Source: Vibrio nereis NBRC 15637 (GTDB taxonomy: Bacteria > Pseudomonadota > Gammaproteobacteria > Enterobacterales > Vibrionaceae). From it: 64,000 bases of DNA. The notes under the pieces were generated by a model that saw nothing but the letters and a program-made list of their open reading frames with translations, was not told where the DNA came from and ran no database searches. Position numbers and translations under genes: made by a program. This document shows, piece by piece, positions 10,135 to 19,203 of this stretch; within the stretch, counting starts at the first letter, position 1, and every line of letters begins with the position of its first letter. The DNA lies in NCBI RefSeq assembly GCF_001591105.1, contig NZ_BCUD01000005.1, positions 62,001 to 126,000 on the forward strand. The letters run 5' to 3'.

Positions 10135-10893
10135 TTAAACCGGATTATCGATATCGATAAACGTAACCTCTAGTCCATGCTCTCGTGACAACCACTCGCC
10201 TAGAGCCTTCACTCCATAACGCTCGGTGGCATGATGCCCGGCAGAAAAGTAGTGAATGTCCATCTCACGCGCTGTGTAAGTAGTGCGCTCAGAAATTTCT
10301 CCCGAAATAAATGCATCCAAGCCATTTGCGACAGCAAGCTCTATATAGTCTTGACCACCACCCGTACACCACCCTACGGTTTCGATCAGCTTGTCTTCAT
10401 TTTCTGGTGCAATGTGCAAAGGAGCACGATCCAGTACTTGAGTAATTTTGTGTGTAAACTCTTTGCCTGTCATTGCTCGCTTTAATCGGCCAAACATAGC
10501 CACCGACTGTGGATGTCCTTCCAAGCCGCCCTCTACTTCAATATCTAGTAGTCGCGCTAGTTCTGCGTTGTTGCCTAGCTCTGGGTGGACATCTAAAGGC
10601 AGATGATACCCGAACAGATTGATATCATTTTTAATCAAGGTGCGAATACGCTTTCCTTTCATCCCGCGGATCGGCTCTGGCTCTCCTTTCCAAAAATAGC
10701 CATGGTGAACAAGTAACGCATCAGCTTTGAGCTCTACAGCTTTATCTATCAAAGCCTGAGATGCTGTAACCCCCGTGACAATACGCTTAATTTCTGGGTT
10801 GCCTTCCACTTGCAAACCATTGGGCGCATAATCTTTGAACAGTTGAGGAGATAAAAGGTCGTTTAGTACTTTTTCCAGCTGTAAATTATTCAT
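10135..10893 (-). CDS. ybgI: Nif3-like dinuclear metal protein YbgI
   Basis: Member of the Nif3/YbgI family (often named GTP cyclohydrolase I type 2 homologue), toroidal hexamers with a dinuclear metal centre. Metal-site segments are visible: LVHHGYFWKGE at about 63-73, GYHLPLDVHPELGNN at about 95-109, and a late SAGHHATERYG that supplies the remaining ligands. Length of 252 aa fits the 247 aa E. coli protein. The molecular function of the family is unsettled. It is a single gene ending at the terminator shared with gltA. Confidence 0.9.
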   Translation of the reverse strand: MNNLQLEKVLNDLLSPQLFKDYAPNGLQVEGNPEIKRIVTGVTASQALIDKAVELKADALLVHHGYFWKGEPEPIRGMKGKRIRTLIKNDINLFGYHLPLDVHPELGNNAELARLLDIEVEGGLEGHPQSVAMFGRLKRAMTGKEFTHKITQVLDRAPLHIAPENEDKLIETVGWCTGGGQDYIELAVANGLDAFISGEISERTTYTAREMDIHYFSAGHHATERYGVKALGEWLSREHGLEVTFIDIDNPV

Positions 10894-11028
10894 TGCTACT
10901 TCCGCTTACTTCGCTTTTAACAAAGTGTATTCTAATGAACAACTTGATGCTAGATGCAGTACCAAATGGTTACAATGACAAGTGATTAACATCGAATTCT
11001 CAAAAACTCAAAAAATACAGGACTCAAG

Positions 11029-11781
11029 ATGAACCAACTACAACGCTTTTATAATTGGATCGCACAATCCCCTTCACTTTTTGAGTTAACCCCGCCATTT
11101 GTCTCGTTCGAAGATTTCAACATTAAACCTCTAAAAAACAGTGACTATGCAGGAAACCCTAGACTGGGTTTTTTATATCAGTACTTATGTACGGAGCTAA
11201 TCACAGAAAGTGGACGTTACTCAGTCGTCCTCGATGAAGCGCAAATCAATCACGATAATGGACAAACACTTGGTGCTATCGACTTGGTGTTAAAAAATCA
11301 TGAGTCTGGTCAGTTGGAACACTGGGAAGTCGCGATCAAATTCTACCTGCTACATCAAGGCACATGGTTTGGTCCCAACGCATATGATCAACTCGATAAA
11401 AAACTGGCTCGGATGCTAACTCACCAGCTAAAAATGAGCTCTTCTGCACCGTTTAAGAATCAATACCCCAACTTAGACAACTTAACAGAACACCTACTGC
11501 TGCAAGGACGCCTGTATATCAATCCCTTCCACGATGAACCAATCCCAAATGAATGCCTAGGTTTAGCACTGAATCCAAGTCAAATATCTGGGTTCTGGTG
11601 TTATCAAAGCCAATGGGAGCAAATTGGCGAAGAGCTATTTGAGCTAGATAAACCTTGCTGGGCAACGGGCATAACTGAGTTCAGTCAGCCAATCGAAAAG
11701 CCTCAAGGACGATTTGTTCACGCTCAAACGCGCCAAGGTCAATTTTGGTTTGTTGTACCAGACTCTTGGCCTAACCAGTAG
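11029..11781 (+). CDS. DUF1853 family protein
   Basis: Uncharacterised family recognised from segments such as RLGFLYQYLCTELI, HWEVAIKFYLL and WFGPNAYDQLDKKLARM. It is 250 aa with no signal peptide or membrane segment, so probably cytosolic. The order acidic residue (GAIDLVL), short insert, then HWEVAIKF resembles the core of PD-(D/E)XK nuclease folds. That is my inference from motif spacing. It stands alone between ybgI (divergent) and pgm (convergent). The family call is fairly secure; the function is unknown. Confidence 0.75.
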   Translation: MNQLQRFYNWIAQSPSLFELTPPFVSFEDFNIKPLKNSDYAGNPRLGFLYQYLCTELITESGRYSVVLDEAQINHDNGQTLGAIDLVLKNHESGQLEHWEVAIKFYLLHQGTWFGPNAYDQLDKKLARMLTHQLKMSSSAPFKNQYPNLDNLTEHLLLQGRLYINPFHDEPIPNECLGLALNPSQISGFWCYQSQWEQIGEELFELDKPCWATGITEFSQPIEKPQGRFVHAQTRQGQFWFVVPDSWPNQ

Positions 11782-11804
11782 CAGTGCGGGATTTCAGAAG
11801 CAAA

Positions 11805-11838
11805 AAAGGTTGGTGAACACACCAACCTTTCAATTATT
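11805..11838. terminator. Bidirectional terminator between the DUF1853 gene and pgm
   Basis: Arms 11805-11815 and 11820-11830 form an 11-bp stem with a 4-base loop, followed by a T-rich run. The mirror strand carries six Ts, suiting both convergent genes. Confidence 0.85.
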
Positions 11839-11860
11839 TTTGTCTTAACTCGGCGTCTTT

Positions 11861-13507
11861 TTATAGACCTGCGTTTGCAAAGACCTGATTTACAATATCT
11901 TGTGCTTCCGCTTCGATCTGCTTCAAATGTTCTTCACCTTTGAAACTTTCACAGTAAATCTTGTAGATATCTTCTGTACCCGATGGGCGAGCCGCAAACC
12001 AGCCATTTTCAGTTGTCACTTTCAAACCACCGATTGCTGCGCCATTACCCGGAGCGTGGGTCAAACGTGCGGTAATCACGTCACCTGCAAGCGTATCAGC
12101 CGTTACCATTTCAGCTGAAAGCTTCTTCAATACTTCTTTTTGGGGACCATTGGCAACTGCTTGAATACGGTTGTACTGAGATTCACCGTGTTTCTCAGCT
12201 AACTCTTCGTAGTACTGTTGTGGGTTCTTACCAGTCACCGCTGTAATTTCAGCTGCTAGAAGACAAAGGATGATGCCGTCTTTATCCGTCGACCAAGGCG
12301 TTCCATCTTTACGTAGGAAAGAAGCACCCGCACTTTCTTCACCGCCGAAACCGAATTTACCCTCGTAAAGACCATCGACAAACCACTTAAAACCAACTGG
12401 GACTTCACACAACTCACGACCAAGATCTGATACGACACGATCAATCAGCGCACTTGATACCAATGTTTTACCAACTGCAACCTCTTTACCCCAACCATCA
12501 CGGTGTCGGTATAGGTAGTCAATACAAACCGCTAAGTAGTGGTTCGGGTTCATTAAGCCTTTAGGCGTCACGATACCATGACGGTCATAATCTGGGTCAT
12601 TACCAAACGCGAGATCGTAATCATCTTTCAGCGCCAACAAACCAGCCATCGCGTAAGGTGATGAACAGTCCATACGTACTACGCCGTCTTTATCTAAAGA
12701 CATAAACTGGAATGACGGATCAACCGCTTCACTCACTAGAGTCAGATCCAAATTGTACGCTTTAGCGATTTGGCGCCAGTAATCAATACCACTTCCGCCT
12801 AGCGGGTCGACACCGATTTTCAGGTTCGCTTTTTGGATCGCTTCCATATCGATAACGTTAACCAAGTCTTCGATATATGGTTTCACAAGATCCTGCTCAA
12901 TAAAGAGTTCAGATGCTTTTGCGTCAGACAGAGGCATACGCTTAACGCTGATCAGTTCTTCAGCAATTAATACATTGGCACGATCTTGGATCGCTTGAGT
13001 CAACTCACCTTCAGCCGGACCACCGTGCGTCGGGTTATATTTAATACCGCCGTCTTGTGGTGGGTTGTGAGAAGGCGTGATTACAATACCGTCAGCTTTG
13101 TCTTCATGCTTTAGGTTGTAGCTCAAGATTGCGTGGGAAATGCCTGGCGTTGGTGTGTAACCGTTATCTTCCTGAACGATGACTTGAACACCATTGGCAA
13201 TGAGAACTTCTACGACACTCGCGAATGCTGGCTCAGACAAAGCGTGGGTATCTTTTCCTACGAACAACGGACCTGTCGTCCCATTTTCCGCTCGTACTTC
13301 AGCAATCGCTTGTGCTATTGCTAAAATATGATTTTCGTTGAATGTGGATTTATCCGCAGTACCTCGATGACCGGACGTTCCGAATTCTACTTTATGAGCT
13401 GGGTTTGATGGGTCTGGTTGAAGTAAGAAGTAATTAGATACCAGAGCAGGAATATTATGAAGATCCTGCTGCTGAGCTTTTTGTCCCGCGCGTGGGTGCA
13501 TAGCCAT
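11861..13507 (-). CDS. pgm: Alpha-D-glucose phosphoglucomutase
   Basis: Interconverts glucose-1-phosphate and glucose-6-phosphate, feeding glycogen and nucleotide-sugar synthesis. The phosphoserine is S146 in [13 protein letters not shown], the Mg-binding loop is DPDYDRHG (D304, D306, D308), and the C-terminal phosphate-binding loop is [12 protein letters not shown]. At 548 aa it is close to the 546 aa E. coli protein. AAGGA precedes the ATG. It lies downstream of seqA as in E. coli, with an intervening terminator. Confidence 0.97.
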   Translation of the reverse strand: MAMHPRAGQKAQQQDLHNIPALVSNYFLLQPDPSNPAHKVEFGTSGHRGTADKSTFNENHILAIAQAIAEVRAENGTTGPLFVGKDTHALSEPAFASVVEVLIANGVQVIVQEDNGYTPTPGISHAILSYNLKHEDKADGIVITPSHNPPQDGGIKYNPTHGGPAEGELTQAIQDRANVLIAEELISVKRMPLSDAKASELFIEQDLVKPYIEDLVNVIDMEAIQKANLKIGVDPLGGSGIDYWRQIAKAYNLDLTLVSEAVDPSFQFMSLDKDGVVRMDCSSPYAMAGLLALKDDYDLAFGNDPDYDRHGIVTPKGLMNPNHYLAVCIDYLYRHRDGWGKEVAVGKTLVSSALIDRVVSDLGRELCEVPVGFKWFVDGLYEGKFGFGGEESAGASFLRKDGTPWSTDKDGIILCLLAAEITAVTGKNPQQYYEELAEKHGESQYNRIQAVANGPQKEVLKKLSAEMVTADTLAGDVITARLTHAPGNGAAIGGLKVTTENGWFAARPSGTEDIYKIYCESFKGEEHLKQIEAEAQDIVNQVFANAGL

Positions 13508-13537
13508 TTTGACATCCTTTCTTTAAATAATTGAATT

Positions 13538-13583
13538 AAAAAAACCTCATAATACTGGAGTCATTCAGAGCATTATGAGGTTT
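13538..13583 (-). terminator. seqA terminator ahead of pgm
   Basis: Twelve-base arms (13542-13553 and 13572-13583) form a hairpin followed on the minus strand by seven Ts. It should limit read-through from seqA into pgm. Confidence 0.8.
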
Positions 13584-13596
13584 AAATCAGACTTCT

Positions 13597-14139
13597 TTAA
13601 ATCGAGTTAGCAACCTTTTCGGTCAAGTCAGCGGGGAGGCTCATCCGAGTCATTAGCTGTTCGACCATTTGTCTCTTCCGGCTCGTGTTATTGTTGGTTA
13701 TAACCCAGAAAGGAGAACCTGGTATTGCCTTCGGCTTTGTCGTGTTGCCACTCTCTAATAAGGTCTGTTCATTATCTGCGAAGTAAACTCGCTTGCGACC
13801 TTTTACCTGAGTCGCTTCAGAAAAACCTGTTGGGTCGATGCGATGAAGTGTAGACAACACTAGCATAAATCGATCAATCGCTTTCTTCAGCCCTGCAAAC
13901 TCATCTGAGATAAGCATTGAGCGCATCTCTTTAACGCTATCCACTTTTTCTTCTTTCGCGGCATCTCGGCTCACTACAATACCTTGTGGTTGAACCGGAA
14001 TCACTGGTGCTGAAGCTTGATGGTTATTGCCATCAACGTCTAGTAAACGACGTAAAATATCAGACGCACTTTCACCAATGTGCTGGGTTTGACTTGCGAT
14101 GTAACGGTATAGATCCTCATCAACCTCAATTGTTTTCAT
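13597..14139 (-). CDS. seqA: Replication negative modulator SeqA
   Basis: Binds hemimethylated GATC sites, sequesters oriC after initiation and organises newly replicated DNA. The N-terminal oligomerisation segment MKTIEVDEDLYRYIASQTQ and the C-terminal DNA-binding domain with KRKRVYFA-like and PFWVITNNNTSRKRQM segments are present. It is 180 aa, like E. coli (181). It is divergent from ybfF and upstream of pgm, the enterobacterial arrangement. Confidence 0.95.
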   Translation of the reverse strand: MKTIEVDEDLYRYIASQTQHIGESASDILRRLLDVDGNNHQASAPVIPVQPQGIVVSRDAAKEEKVDSVKEMRSMLISDEFAGLKKAIDRFMLVLSTLHRIDPTGFSEATQVKGRKRVYFADNEQTLLESGNTTKPKAIPGSPFWVITNNNTSRKRQMVEQLMTRMSLPADLTEKVANSI

Positions 14140-14207
14140 TCGCTTTTCACAATCTCTATGTTTAAACTCTGAGGGATTATATACCCAAGTAACCTCAAGA
14201 TGCGAGT

Positions 14208-14251
14208 TTCAGATCCTGTATCTGAAGCAGAATGAAGCCTTTCTCAAGGCT
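14208..14251. repeat. Two small adjacent palindromes in the seqA-ybfF gap
   Basis: A 7-bp perfect inverted repeat (14208-14214 and 14220-14226, 5-base loop) is followed by a 6-bp one (14236-14241 and 14246-14251, 4-base loop). They sit in the 141-bp divergent region together with the motif CCCAAGTAACCTCAAGATGC just upstream. They may be a short interspersed vibrio repeat or leader structure; neither is proven. Confidence 0.4.
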
Positions 14252-14280
14252 CAACCTTAAACTGCTACGAATAAAATAAA

Positions 14281-15045
14281 ATGTCACAACTGCTCAACTA
14301 TAAAATCGAGGGTGAGGGTCACACCATCATTTTGATCCATGGACTGTTCGGTAACTTAGATAACCTTGGCTTGCTCGCCCGAGATTTACGCAACGATCAT
14401 CAAGTTATTAGTATCGATCTTCGCAACCATGGCCAGTCTTTCCAAAGCGATGAGCACAACTACGAACTCATGGCTCAAGATGTCTTTGAGCTTGTTCAAG
14501 CTCTGGAGTTAAGTGCATTTACTGTCATTGGTCACTCGATGGGCGGTAAAGTTGCGATGAAACTCGCGGAGCTTGCTCAAGACCAGGTGAAACAACTTAT
14601 TGTGCTGGATATGGCGCCAGTTCAATACACCCAAAGCCGCCACGATAACGTTTTTTCTGGCCTTAAAGCGGTAATGGCACAGAAGCCGACATCGCGTAAG
14701 CAAGCACTTGAAGTTTTAGCTGAGCATATTGAACTAGAAGGCGTAAGGCAGTTTTTAGGCAAGTCTCTCTATAACAACGGGGAGCACCTTACTTGGCGTT
14801 TTAACGTCGCTAGTTTGTGGGATAACTATTGGGAAATTCTTGGTTGGACAGCGATAGAAAAAATTTCGACCCCTACTTTATTTATTAAGGGGGGCGATTC
14901 AGACTATTTGACCAATGAACACCAAGTGGAAGTACAAAGGCAATTTTCTGCTGCAAAAGCGCATGTTATTGCAAATACAGGGCACTGGTTACACGCTGAA
15001 AAGCCAGCCGAAGTTTTGCGAGCAATACGTAAATTTATTGCATAA
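14281..15045 (+). CDS. ybfF: Alpha/beta hydrolase YbfF (esterase)
   Basis: Serine esterase of the alpha/beta hydrolase fold. Visible features are the oxyanion segment LIHGLFGNLDNLG at about 18-30, nucleophile elbow GHSMGGK at about 85-91, an acidic residue in FIKGGDSDY, and catalytic His in NTGHWLHAEKP near the C-terminus. The E. coli homologue hydrolyses short acyl esters including acyl-CoA, but the physiological substrate is unclear. Length 254 aa matches. It is divergent from seqA and first of the rightward group ybfF, DUF2788, fldA. Confidence 0.92.
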   Translation: MSQLLNYKIEGEGHTIILIHGLFGNLDNLGLLARDLRNDHQVISIDLRNHGQSFQSDEHNYELMAQDVFELVQALELSAFTVIGHSMGGKVAMKLAELAQDQVKQLIVLDMAPVQYTQSRHDNVFSGLKAVMAQKPTSRKQALEVLAEHIELEGVRQFLGKSLYNNGEHLTWRFNVASLWDNYWEILGWTAIEKISTPTLFIKGGDSDYLTNEHQVEVQRQFSAAKAHVIANTGHWLHAEKPAEVLRAIRKFIA

Positions 15046-15077
15046 AACATAATGAGAGGTCCGTTGCAACCTGCCCG

Positions 15078-15106
15078 TTAACTTTATCTATTAACAGTGG
15101 TATAGT
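15078..15106 (+). promoter_or_regulatory. Candidate promoter for the DUF2788-fldA unit
   Basis: TTAACT at 15078-15083 and TATAGT at 15101-15106 are 17 bp apart, with TGG before the -10 giving a partial extended -10. The DUF2788 start follows about 25 bp after the predicted transcript start. Confidence 0.55.
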
Positions 15107-15138
15107 GCAGCGCAAGTATTTTGGCATATAGGGATTCC

Positions 15139-15360
15139 ATGCTCTACGACTACATGAACATGCTCGAGTCTATTGGTCTCGATTTACTTTTTGCGTCTAT
15201 CTTTTTCCTAATTGGTATGGCGATTAAGGATGTCCTCAAAGCAGGCAATGTTCCTCCCTTTGGTCGTCGCATAGTATGGCTGGTTCTATTCCTCGGCTGC
15301 GCTGGTTTTATTGCCAAAGGCATAATTCAAGTAAGCTGGGAAGGCACAGGGCTGGGTTAA
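15139..15360 (+). CDS. DUF2788 small membrane protein
   Basis: A 73-aa inner-membrane protein with two hydrophobic segments (about 12-31 and 46-65) separated by a short basic loop. It matches the DUF2788 family found next to fldA. I start it at the ATG at 15139, preceded by AGGGA, rather than the in-frame TTG at 15121, because the family begins MLYDYMNM. Function is unknown. It lies 45 bp before fldA and is probably co-transcribed with it. Confidence 0.82.
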   Translation: MLYDYMNMLESIGLDLLFASIFFLIGMAIKDVLKAGNVPPFGRRIVWLVLFLGCAGFIAKGIIQVSWEGTGLG

Positions 15361-15405
15361 TCTCCTGTTTCGCCACAACAAGAAAATAGTAAAGGTAACG
15401 AATCT

Positions 15406-15939
15406 ATGGCAAGTGTAGGTATCTTCTTCGGTAGCGACACAGGTAACACTGAAGCTGTTGCAAAGATGATTCAAAAACAACTAGGTAAACAGCTAGTTCA
15501 CGTACAAGATATTGCTAAAAGTAGCAAAGAAGACATCGATAACTTCGATCTGCTACTACTGGGAATCCCAACTTGGTACTACGGTGAAGCTCAATGTGAT
15601 TGGGACGATTTCTTCCCTGAGTTAGAGCAAATTGACTTTTCAACTAAGCTAGTTGCTATCTTCGGCTGTGGTGACCAAGAAGACTACGCAGAATATTTCT
15701 GTGATGCTATGGGCACTGTACGCGACATCGTTGAAGCCAAAGGCGGTACAATCCTAGGCTACACACCAACCGAAGGTTACGAGTTTGAAGCGTCTAAAGC
15801 ACTTGTTGAAGGCGATGATAGTCAATTCGTTGGTCTGTGTATTGATGAAGACCGCCAACCAGAACTTACTGACGAACGCGTTAGCAATTGGTGTAAACAG
15901 ATTCATGAAGAAATGTGCTTAGCTGAGCTTGAAGGCTAA
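15406..15939 (+). CDS. fldA: Flavodoxin I
   Basis: FMN electron carrier that serves radical-SAM and reductive enzymes. The phosphate-binding loop FFGSDTGNTEAVAK is at about 6-19, and the isoalloxazine-stacking segments PTWYYGEAQCDWDDF and FGCGDQEDYAEYF are visible. The acidic 177-aa length matches E. coli FldA. It has an AAAGG ribosome site and its own terminator. Proximity to fur is conserved, and flavodoxin commonly replaces ferredoxin in low iron. Confidence 0.97.
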   Translation: MASVGIFFGSDTGNTEAVAKMIQKQLGKQLVHVQDIAKSSKEDIDNFDLLLLGIPTWYYGEAQCDWDDFFPELEQIDFSTKLVAIFGCGDQEDYAEYFCDAMGTVRDIVEAKGGTILGYTPTEGYEFEASKALVEGDDSQFVGLCIDEDRQPELTDERVSNWCKQIHEEMCLAELEG

Positions 15940-15955
15940 TCCGAACTCTTTGCTA

Positions 15956-15982
15956 AAAACCTCCGCTGTCGGAGGTTTTTTT
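15956..15982 (+). terminator. fldA terminator
   Basis: A stem with arms 15959-15965 and 15970-15976 and a 4-base loop is followed by seven Ts. It lies 17 bp after fldA. Confidence 0.9.
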
Positions 15983-15996
15983 ATGCTCGCACTTTG

Positions 15997-16500
15997 CTAA
16001 GACGCTAGCTGTTCTTCACTTTCTTCTCGATATTTGGGCTTCTTACGAACATAAAGCTTTCTTTGTACCTCCGAGACGATATTTCCATGTTTATCTTTCA
16101 CATGGGTAATAAACTCAGGAAAGCACTTATCACCGTTCGCGGTTTGACGCAGAATATCTTCTAGCTGCTCTTGAGAAACGAGAAACTCCGCAAACAAATC
16201 ACTTTGCCCTGGCTTGATAAAGTTAATGCTCGCTTCCTTATCCCAAACATAATACTGTTCGCCGAGAATCCCCATCAGCATCAATGAATACACAGGATCG
16301 GTCAGAGAAAAGATACTTCCTCCGTACTGAGTCCGGTTGGCATTTTTGTTCCACCAACGTAACTTCAGCTTCATTTGGACTTGCCTAAAGTCTTCACTAA
16401 TAGCGATGATTTGAATGCCCGCTCCCCAAAAAGGCGGCCAAATATTAAGTGCAAACTTAACTAACTTCGGTTTGTAGATCTTATCCATCCACTTTCCCAT
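15997..16500 (-). CDS. DUF4442 hotdog-fold protein
   Basis: Member of DUF4442, a thioesterase-like hotdog family. The helix-spanning segment NRTQYGGSIFSLTDPVYSLM and FIKPGQSDLFAEF are typical. I place the start at the ATG at 16498-16500 (MGKWMDKIY), which has AGGGA about 9 bases upstream. The open frame continues to a TTG at 16539 without a good ribosome site. That gives 167 aa. Substrate and role are unknown. It is convergent with fldA and divergent from fur. Confidence 0.8.
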   Translation of the reverse strand: MGKWMDKIYKPKLVKFALNIWPPFWGAGIQIIAISEDFRQVQMKLKLRWWNKNANRTQYGGSIFSLTDPVYSLMLMGILGEQYYVWDKEASINFIKPGQSDLFAEFLVSQEQLEDILRQTANGDKCFPEFITHVKDKHGNIVSEVQRKLYVRKKPKYREESEEQLAS

Positions 16501-16620
16501 ACGAGTCGTCCCTGAATAAAAATGAGAAATGTTATGCAATTGTAACTGGTCAGAGCTGTAGTATCAGTGACGCAACACGGGTTTATCAAAAATCCAGAGT
16601 AACCCTTTGAAGTTCGTGGT

Positions 16621-16648
16621 TTATTGTTATTGTCTACTACCCTATAAT
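16621..16648 (+). promoter_or_regulatory. Candidate fur promoter with Fur-box-like half site
   Basis: TTATTG at 16621-16626 and TATAAT at 16643-16648 are 16 bp apart. The -10 overlaps TATAATGATAG, close to half of a Fur box, which would fit autoregulation. The second half site is poor, so the Fur assignment is weak. Confidence 0.4.
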
Positions 16649-16700
16649 GATAGGAATATTGAATTCTGTTAATTACTGCAGATCATCAACAGGAAAGTAT

Positions 16701-17150
16701 ATGTCAGATAACAATCAAGCGCTTAAGGATGCTGGTCTTAAGGTTACCCTTCCAAGACTGAAGATTTTAGAAGTACTACAGCAACCAGAATGCCAACATA
16801 TTAGTGCTGAAGAGCTATATAAAAAGCTGATTGATCTAGGAGAAGAGATTGGTCTAGCTACTGTTTACCGCGTATTAAACCAATTTGATGATGCAGGTAT
16901 TGTGACTCGTCACCATTTTGAAGGTGGTAAGTCGGTATTTGAACTGTCAACTCAACACCATCATGATCACTTAGTGTGCCTAGACTGTGGTGAAGTTATT
17001 GAGTTTTCAGATGATCTCATTGAAGAGCGCCAAAAAGAGATTGCCGCTAGGTATAATGTAACCCTGACTAATCACAGCTTGTACCTTTACGGTAAATGTG
17101 GAGATGGCAGTTGTAAAGACAACCCAGACGCACATAAACCTAAGAAGTAA
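16701..17150 (+). CDS. fur: Ferric uptake regulator Fur
   Basis: Iron-responsive repressor: an N-terminal winged helix and a C-terminal metal-binding dimer domain. Visible are GLKVTLPRLKILEVL at about 12-26, recognition region GLATVYRVLNQF at 51-62, HHHDHLVCLDC with H87-H90, C93 and C96, and CGDGSC with C133 and C138. The start is the ATG at 16701 with AGGAAAG upstream. The frame stays open 18 codons further but that stretch lies over the promoter. The 149-aa length matches vibrio Fur. Confidence 0.98.
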   Translation: MSDNNQALKDAGLKVTLPRLKILEVLQQPECQHISAEELYKKLIDLGEEIGLATVYRVLNQFDDAGIVTRHHFEGGKSVFELSTQHHHDHLVCLDCGEVIEFSDDLIEERQKEIAARYNVTLTNHSLYLYGKCGDGSCKDNPDAHKPKK

Positions 17151-17157
17151 GACATTT

Positions 17158-17183
17158 AAAGCGCTCAATGAGCGCTTTTATTT
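17158..17183 (+). terminator. fur terminator
   Basis: Nine-base arms (17158-17166 and 17170-17178) with a 3-base loop, followed by a T-rich run directly after fur. Confidence 0.88.
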
Positions 17184-17221
17184 TATCTGTACTTTTTGAG
17201 CAATGTGATCAAGCAGAAACA

Positions 17222-17250
17222 AAAATGCCAGTCATAATGACTGGCATTTT
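17222..17250. terminator. glnS terminator
   Basis: Perfect 13-bp arms (17222-17234 and 17238-17250) with a 3-base loop. On the minus strand five Ts follow, suiting glnS, which ends 20 bp away. Confidence 0.88.
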
Positions 17251-17270
17251 ATTACGTTAGCGAATCTTGC

Positions 17271-18941
17271 TTACTTAGCTTCGATTTTTGCCCAAGTATC
17301 ACGAAGACCAACGGTGCGGTTAAAGACTAGAGCATCCGCTTTCGAGTCTTTTTCATCCACACAGAAATAACCTGTACGCTCAAACTGGTAACCTTTTTCC
17401 GCCTCTGCAGTTGCAAGACTTGGCTCTACAAAACCCTTCATCACAACTAATGAGTCTGGGTTGATTGTTTCTGCGAAGTTATCAGCTGCGGCTGGGTTTG
17501 GAACCGTAAACAAGCGATCATACAGACGGATTTCCGCTGGAAGACCTTTGTCTGCCGATACCCAGTGAATAACGCCTTTCACTTTACGGCCATCTGCTGG
17601 GTTCTTACCTAGTGTGTCTGCATCGTACGAACAGAAGATCGTAGTGATGTTTCCTTCTGCGTCTTTCTCGATACGCTCGGCTTTAATCACGTAAGCGCCA
17701 CGTAGGCGAACTTCTTTACCCAGAACTAGACGTTTGTACTTCTTGTTCGCTTCTTCGCGGAAGTCTTCACGTTCAATCCAAACTTCACGAGTAAACGGTA
17801 CTTCACGTTCGCCCATTTCTGGCTTGTTCGGGTGGTTGGCAACAGACAAAGATTCAACTTTTCCTTCATCGTAATTTTCAATCACGACTTTAATAGGATC
17901 AAGTACAGCCATCGCACGAGGTGCGTTTTCGTTCAGGTCATCACGGATACAAGACTCTAGAGAGCTCATCTCAATCATGTTGTCTTGCTTAGTCACACCA
18001 ATACGCTTACAAAACTCGCGAATAGAACCCGGAGTGAAACCACGACGGCGCAGGCCAGAAATAGTAGGCATACGTGGATCATCCCAACCATTCACTAGGT
18101 TTTCTGTCACTAGCTGGTTTAGCTTACGCTTAGACATAACCGTATATTCTAGGTTTAAGCGGCTAAATTCATACTGGTGCGGCTGACAATCAATAGTGAT
18201 GTTTTCCAATACCCAGTCGTACAAACGGCGGTTATCTTGGAACTCAAGAGTACATAGTGAGTGCGTAATGCCTTCTAGCGCATCTGAAATACAGTGCGTA
18301 AAGTCGTACATTGGGTAGATACACCACTTGTCACCCGTCTGGTGGTGGTTAGCAAAACGAACACGGTAAAGAACCGGATCGCGCATAACCATAAATGAAG
18401 ATGCCATATCAATCTTAGCTCGAAGACAGGCTGTACCTTCTTCGAAACCACCAGCACGCATTTTTTCAAACAGTGCCAAGTTTTCTTCTACGCTACGATC
18501 GCGGTATGGGCTTGGTTTACCTGGCTCTTTAAGGGTACCGCGATACTCACGGATCTGCTCTGGACTTAGCTCTTCAACGTACGCTAAGCCTTTGTTAATT
18601 AATTCCACTGCGAAGCCGTACAGCTTGTCAAAGTAGTTTGATGAATAACAGATCTCACCATCCCACTCGAAGCCTAACCAGCTCACATCATTCTTAATTG
18701 ACTCAACGTATTCTACGTCTTCTTTCTCTGGGTTTGTGTCATCAAAACGCAGGTTACACTTACCCTGATAGTCCTGAGCAATACCAAAGTTCAAGCAAAT
18801 TGACTTAGCGTGACCGATATGCAGATAACCGTTCGGTTCTGGCGGGAAACGAGTATGCACGCTTGTGTGTTTACCATCCGCTAAATCTTTATCAATGATT
18901 TGGCGAATGAAATTCGATGGACGAGCTTCAGCTTCACTCAT
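17271..18941 (-). CDS. glnS: Glutaminyl-tRNA synthetase
   Basis: Class I synthetase charging tRNA-Gln. HIGH motif at 41-44 (LHIGHAKS) and the KMSKS equivalent VMSKR at 268-272; the C-terminal half carries the two anticodon-binding beta-barrels. At 556 aa it agrees with the 554 aa E. coli enzyme. GAGGTG precedes the ATG. It is a single leftward gene between fur and nagE; the 262 bp separating it from nagE hold its promoter and the nagE terminator. Confidence 0.98.
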   Translation of the reverse strand: MSEAEARPSNFIRQIIDKDLADGKHTSVHTRFPPEPNGYLHIGHAKSICLNFGIAQDYQGKCNLRFDDTNPEKEDVEYVESIKNDVSWLGFEWDGEICYSSNYFDKLYGFAVELINKGLAYVEELSPEQIREYRGTLKEPGKPSPYRDRSVEENLALFEKMRAGGFEEGTACLRAKIDMASSFMVMRDPVLYRVRFANHHQTGDKWCIYPMYDFTHCISDALEGITHSLCTLEFQDNRRLYDWVLENITIDCQPHQYEFSRLNLEYTVMSKRKLNQLVTENLVNGWDDPRMPTISGLRRRGFTPGSIREFCKRIGVTKQDNMIEMSSLESCIRDDLNENAPRAMAVLDPIKVVIENYDEGKVESLSVANHPNKPEMGEREVPFTREVWIEREDFREEANKKYKRLVLGKEVRLRGAYVIKAERIEKDAEGNITTIFCSYDADTLGKNPADGRKVKGVIHWVSADKGLPAEIRLYDRLFTVPNPAAADNFAETINPDSLVVMKGFVEPSLATAEAEKGYQFERTGYFCVDEKDSKADALVFNRTVGLRDTWAKIEAK

Positions 18942-19148
18942 CTATAGCACCTCAATTGTTGTAGTATTGTTCAGAGAAATTTCTATTTGAGGGAGATACA
19001 TCCCCTCAAAACACATATCGACTAATGATCCACAATTATGGGCATTTACACAACTAGAACTGATCTTTTATTCGTAAATAATCCAGAACGGCATGACAAG
19101 TAAGTCAGATATGCTTAGCTTTTCATCATTATTAGACTGTGCGACGTA

Positions 19149-19175
19149 AACAAAAAGCCTCCCGAAGGAGGCTTT
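19149..19175 (-). terminator. nagE terminator
   Basis: Nine-base arms (19154-19162 and 19167-19175) with a CGAA-type loop and five Ts after it on the minus strand. Confidence 0.88.
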
Positions 19176-19203
19176 AAACTCAATATGCTTATCTAAGCAA
19201 CGA

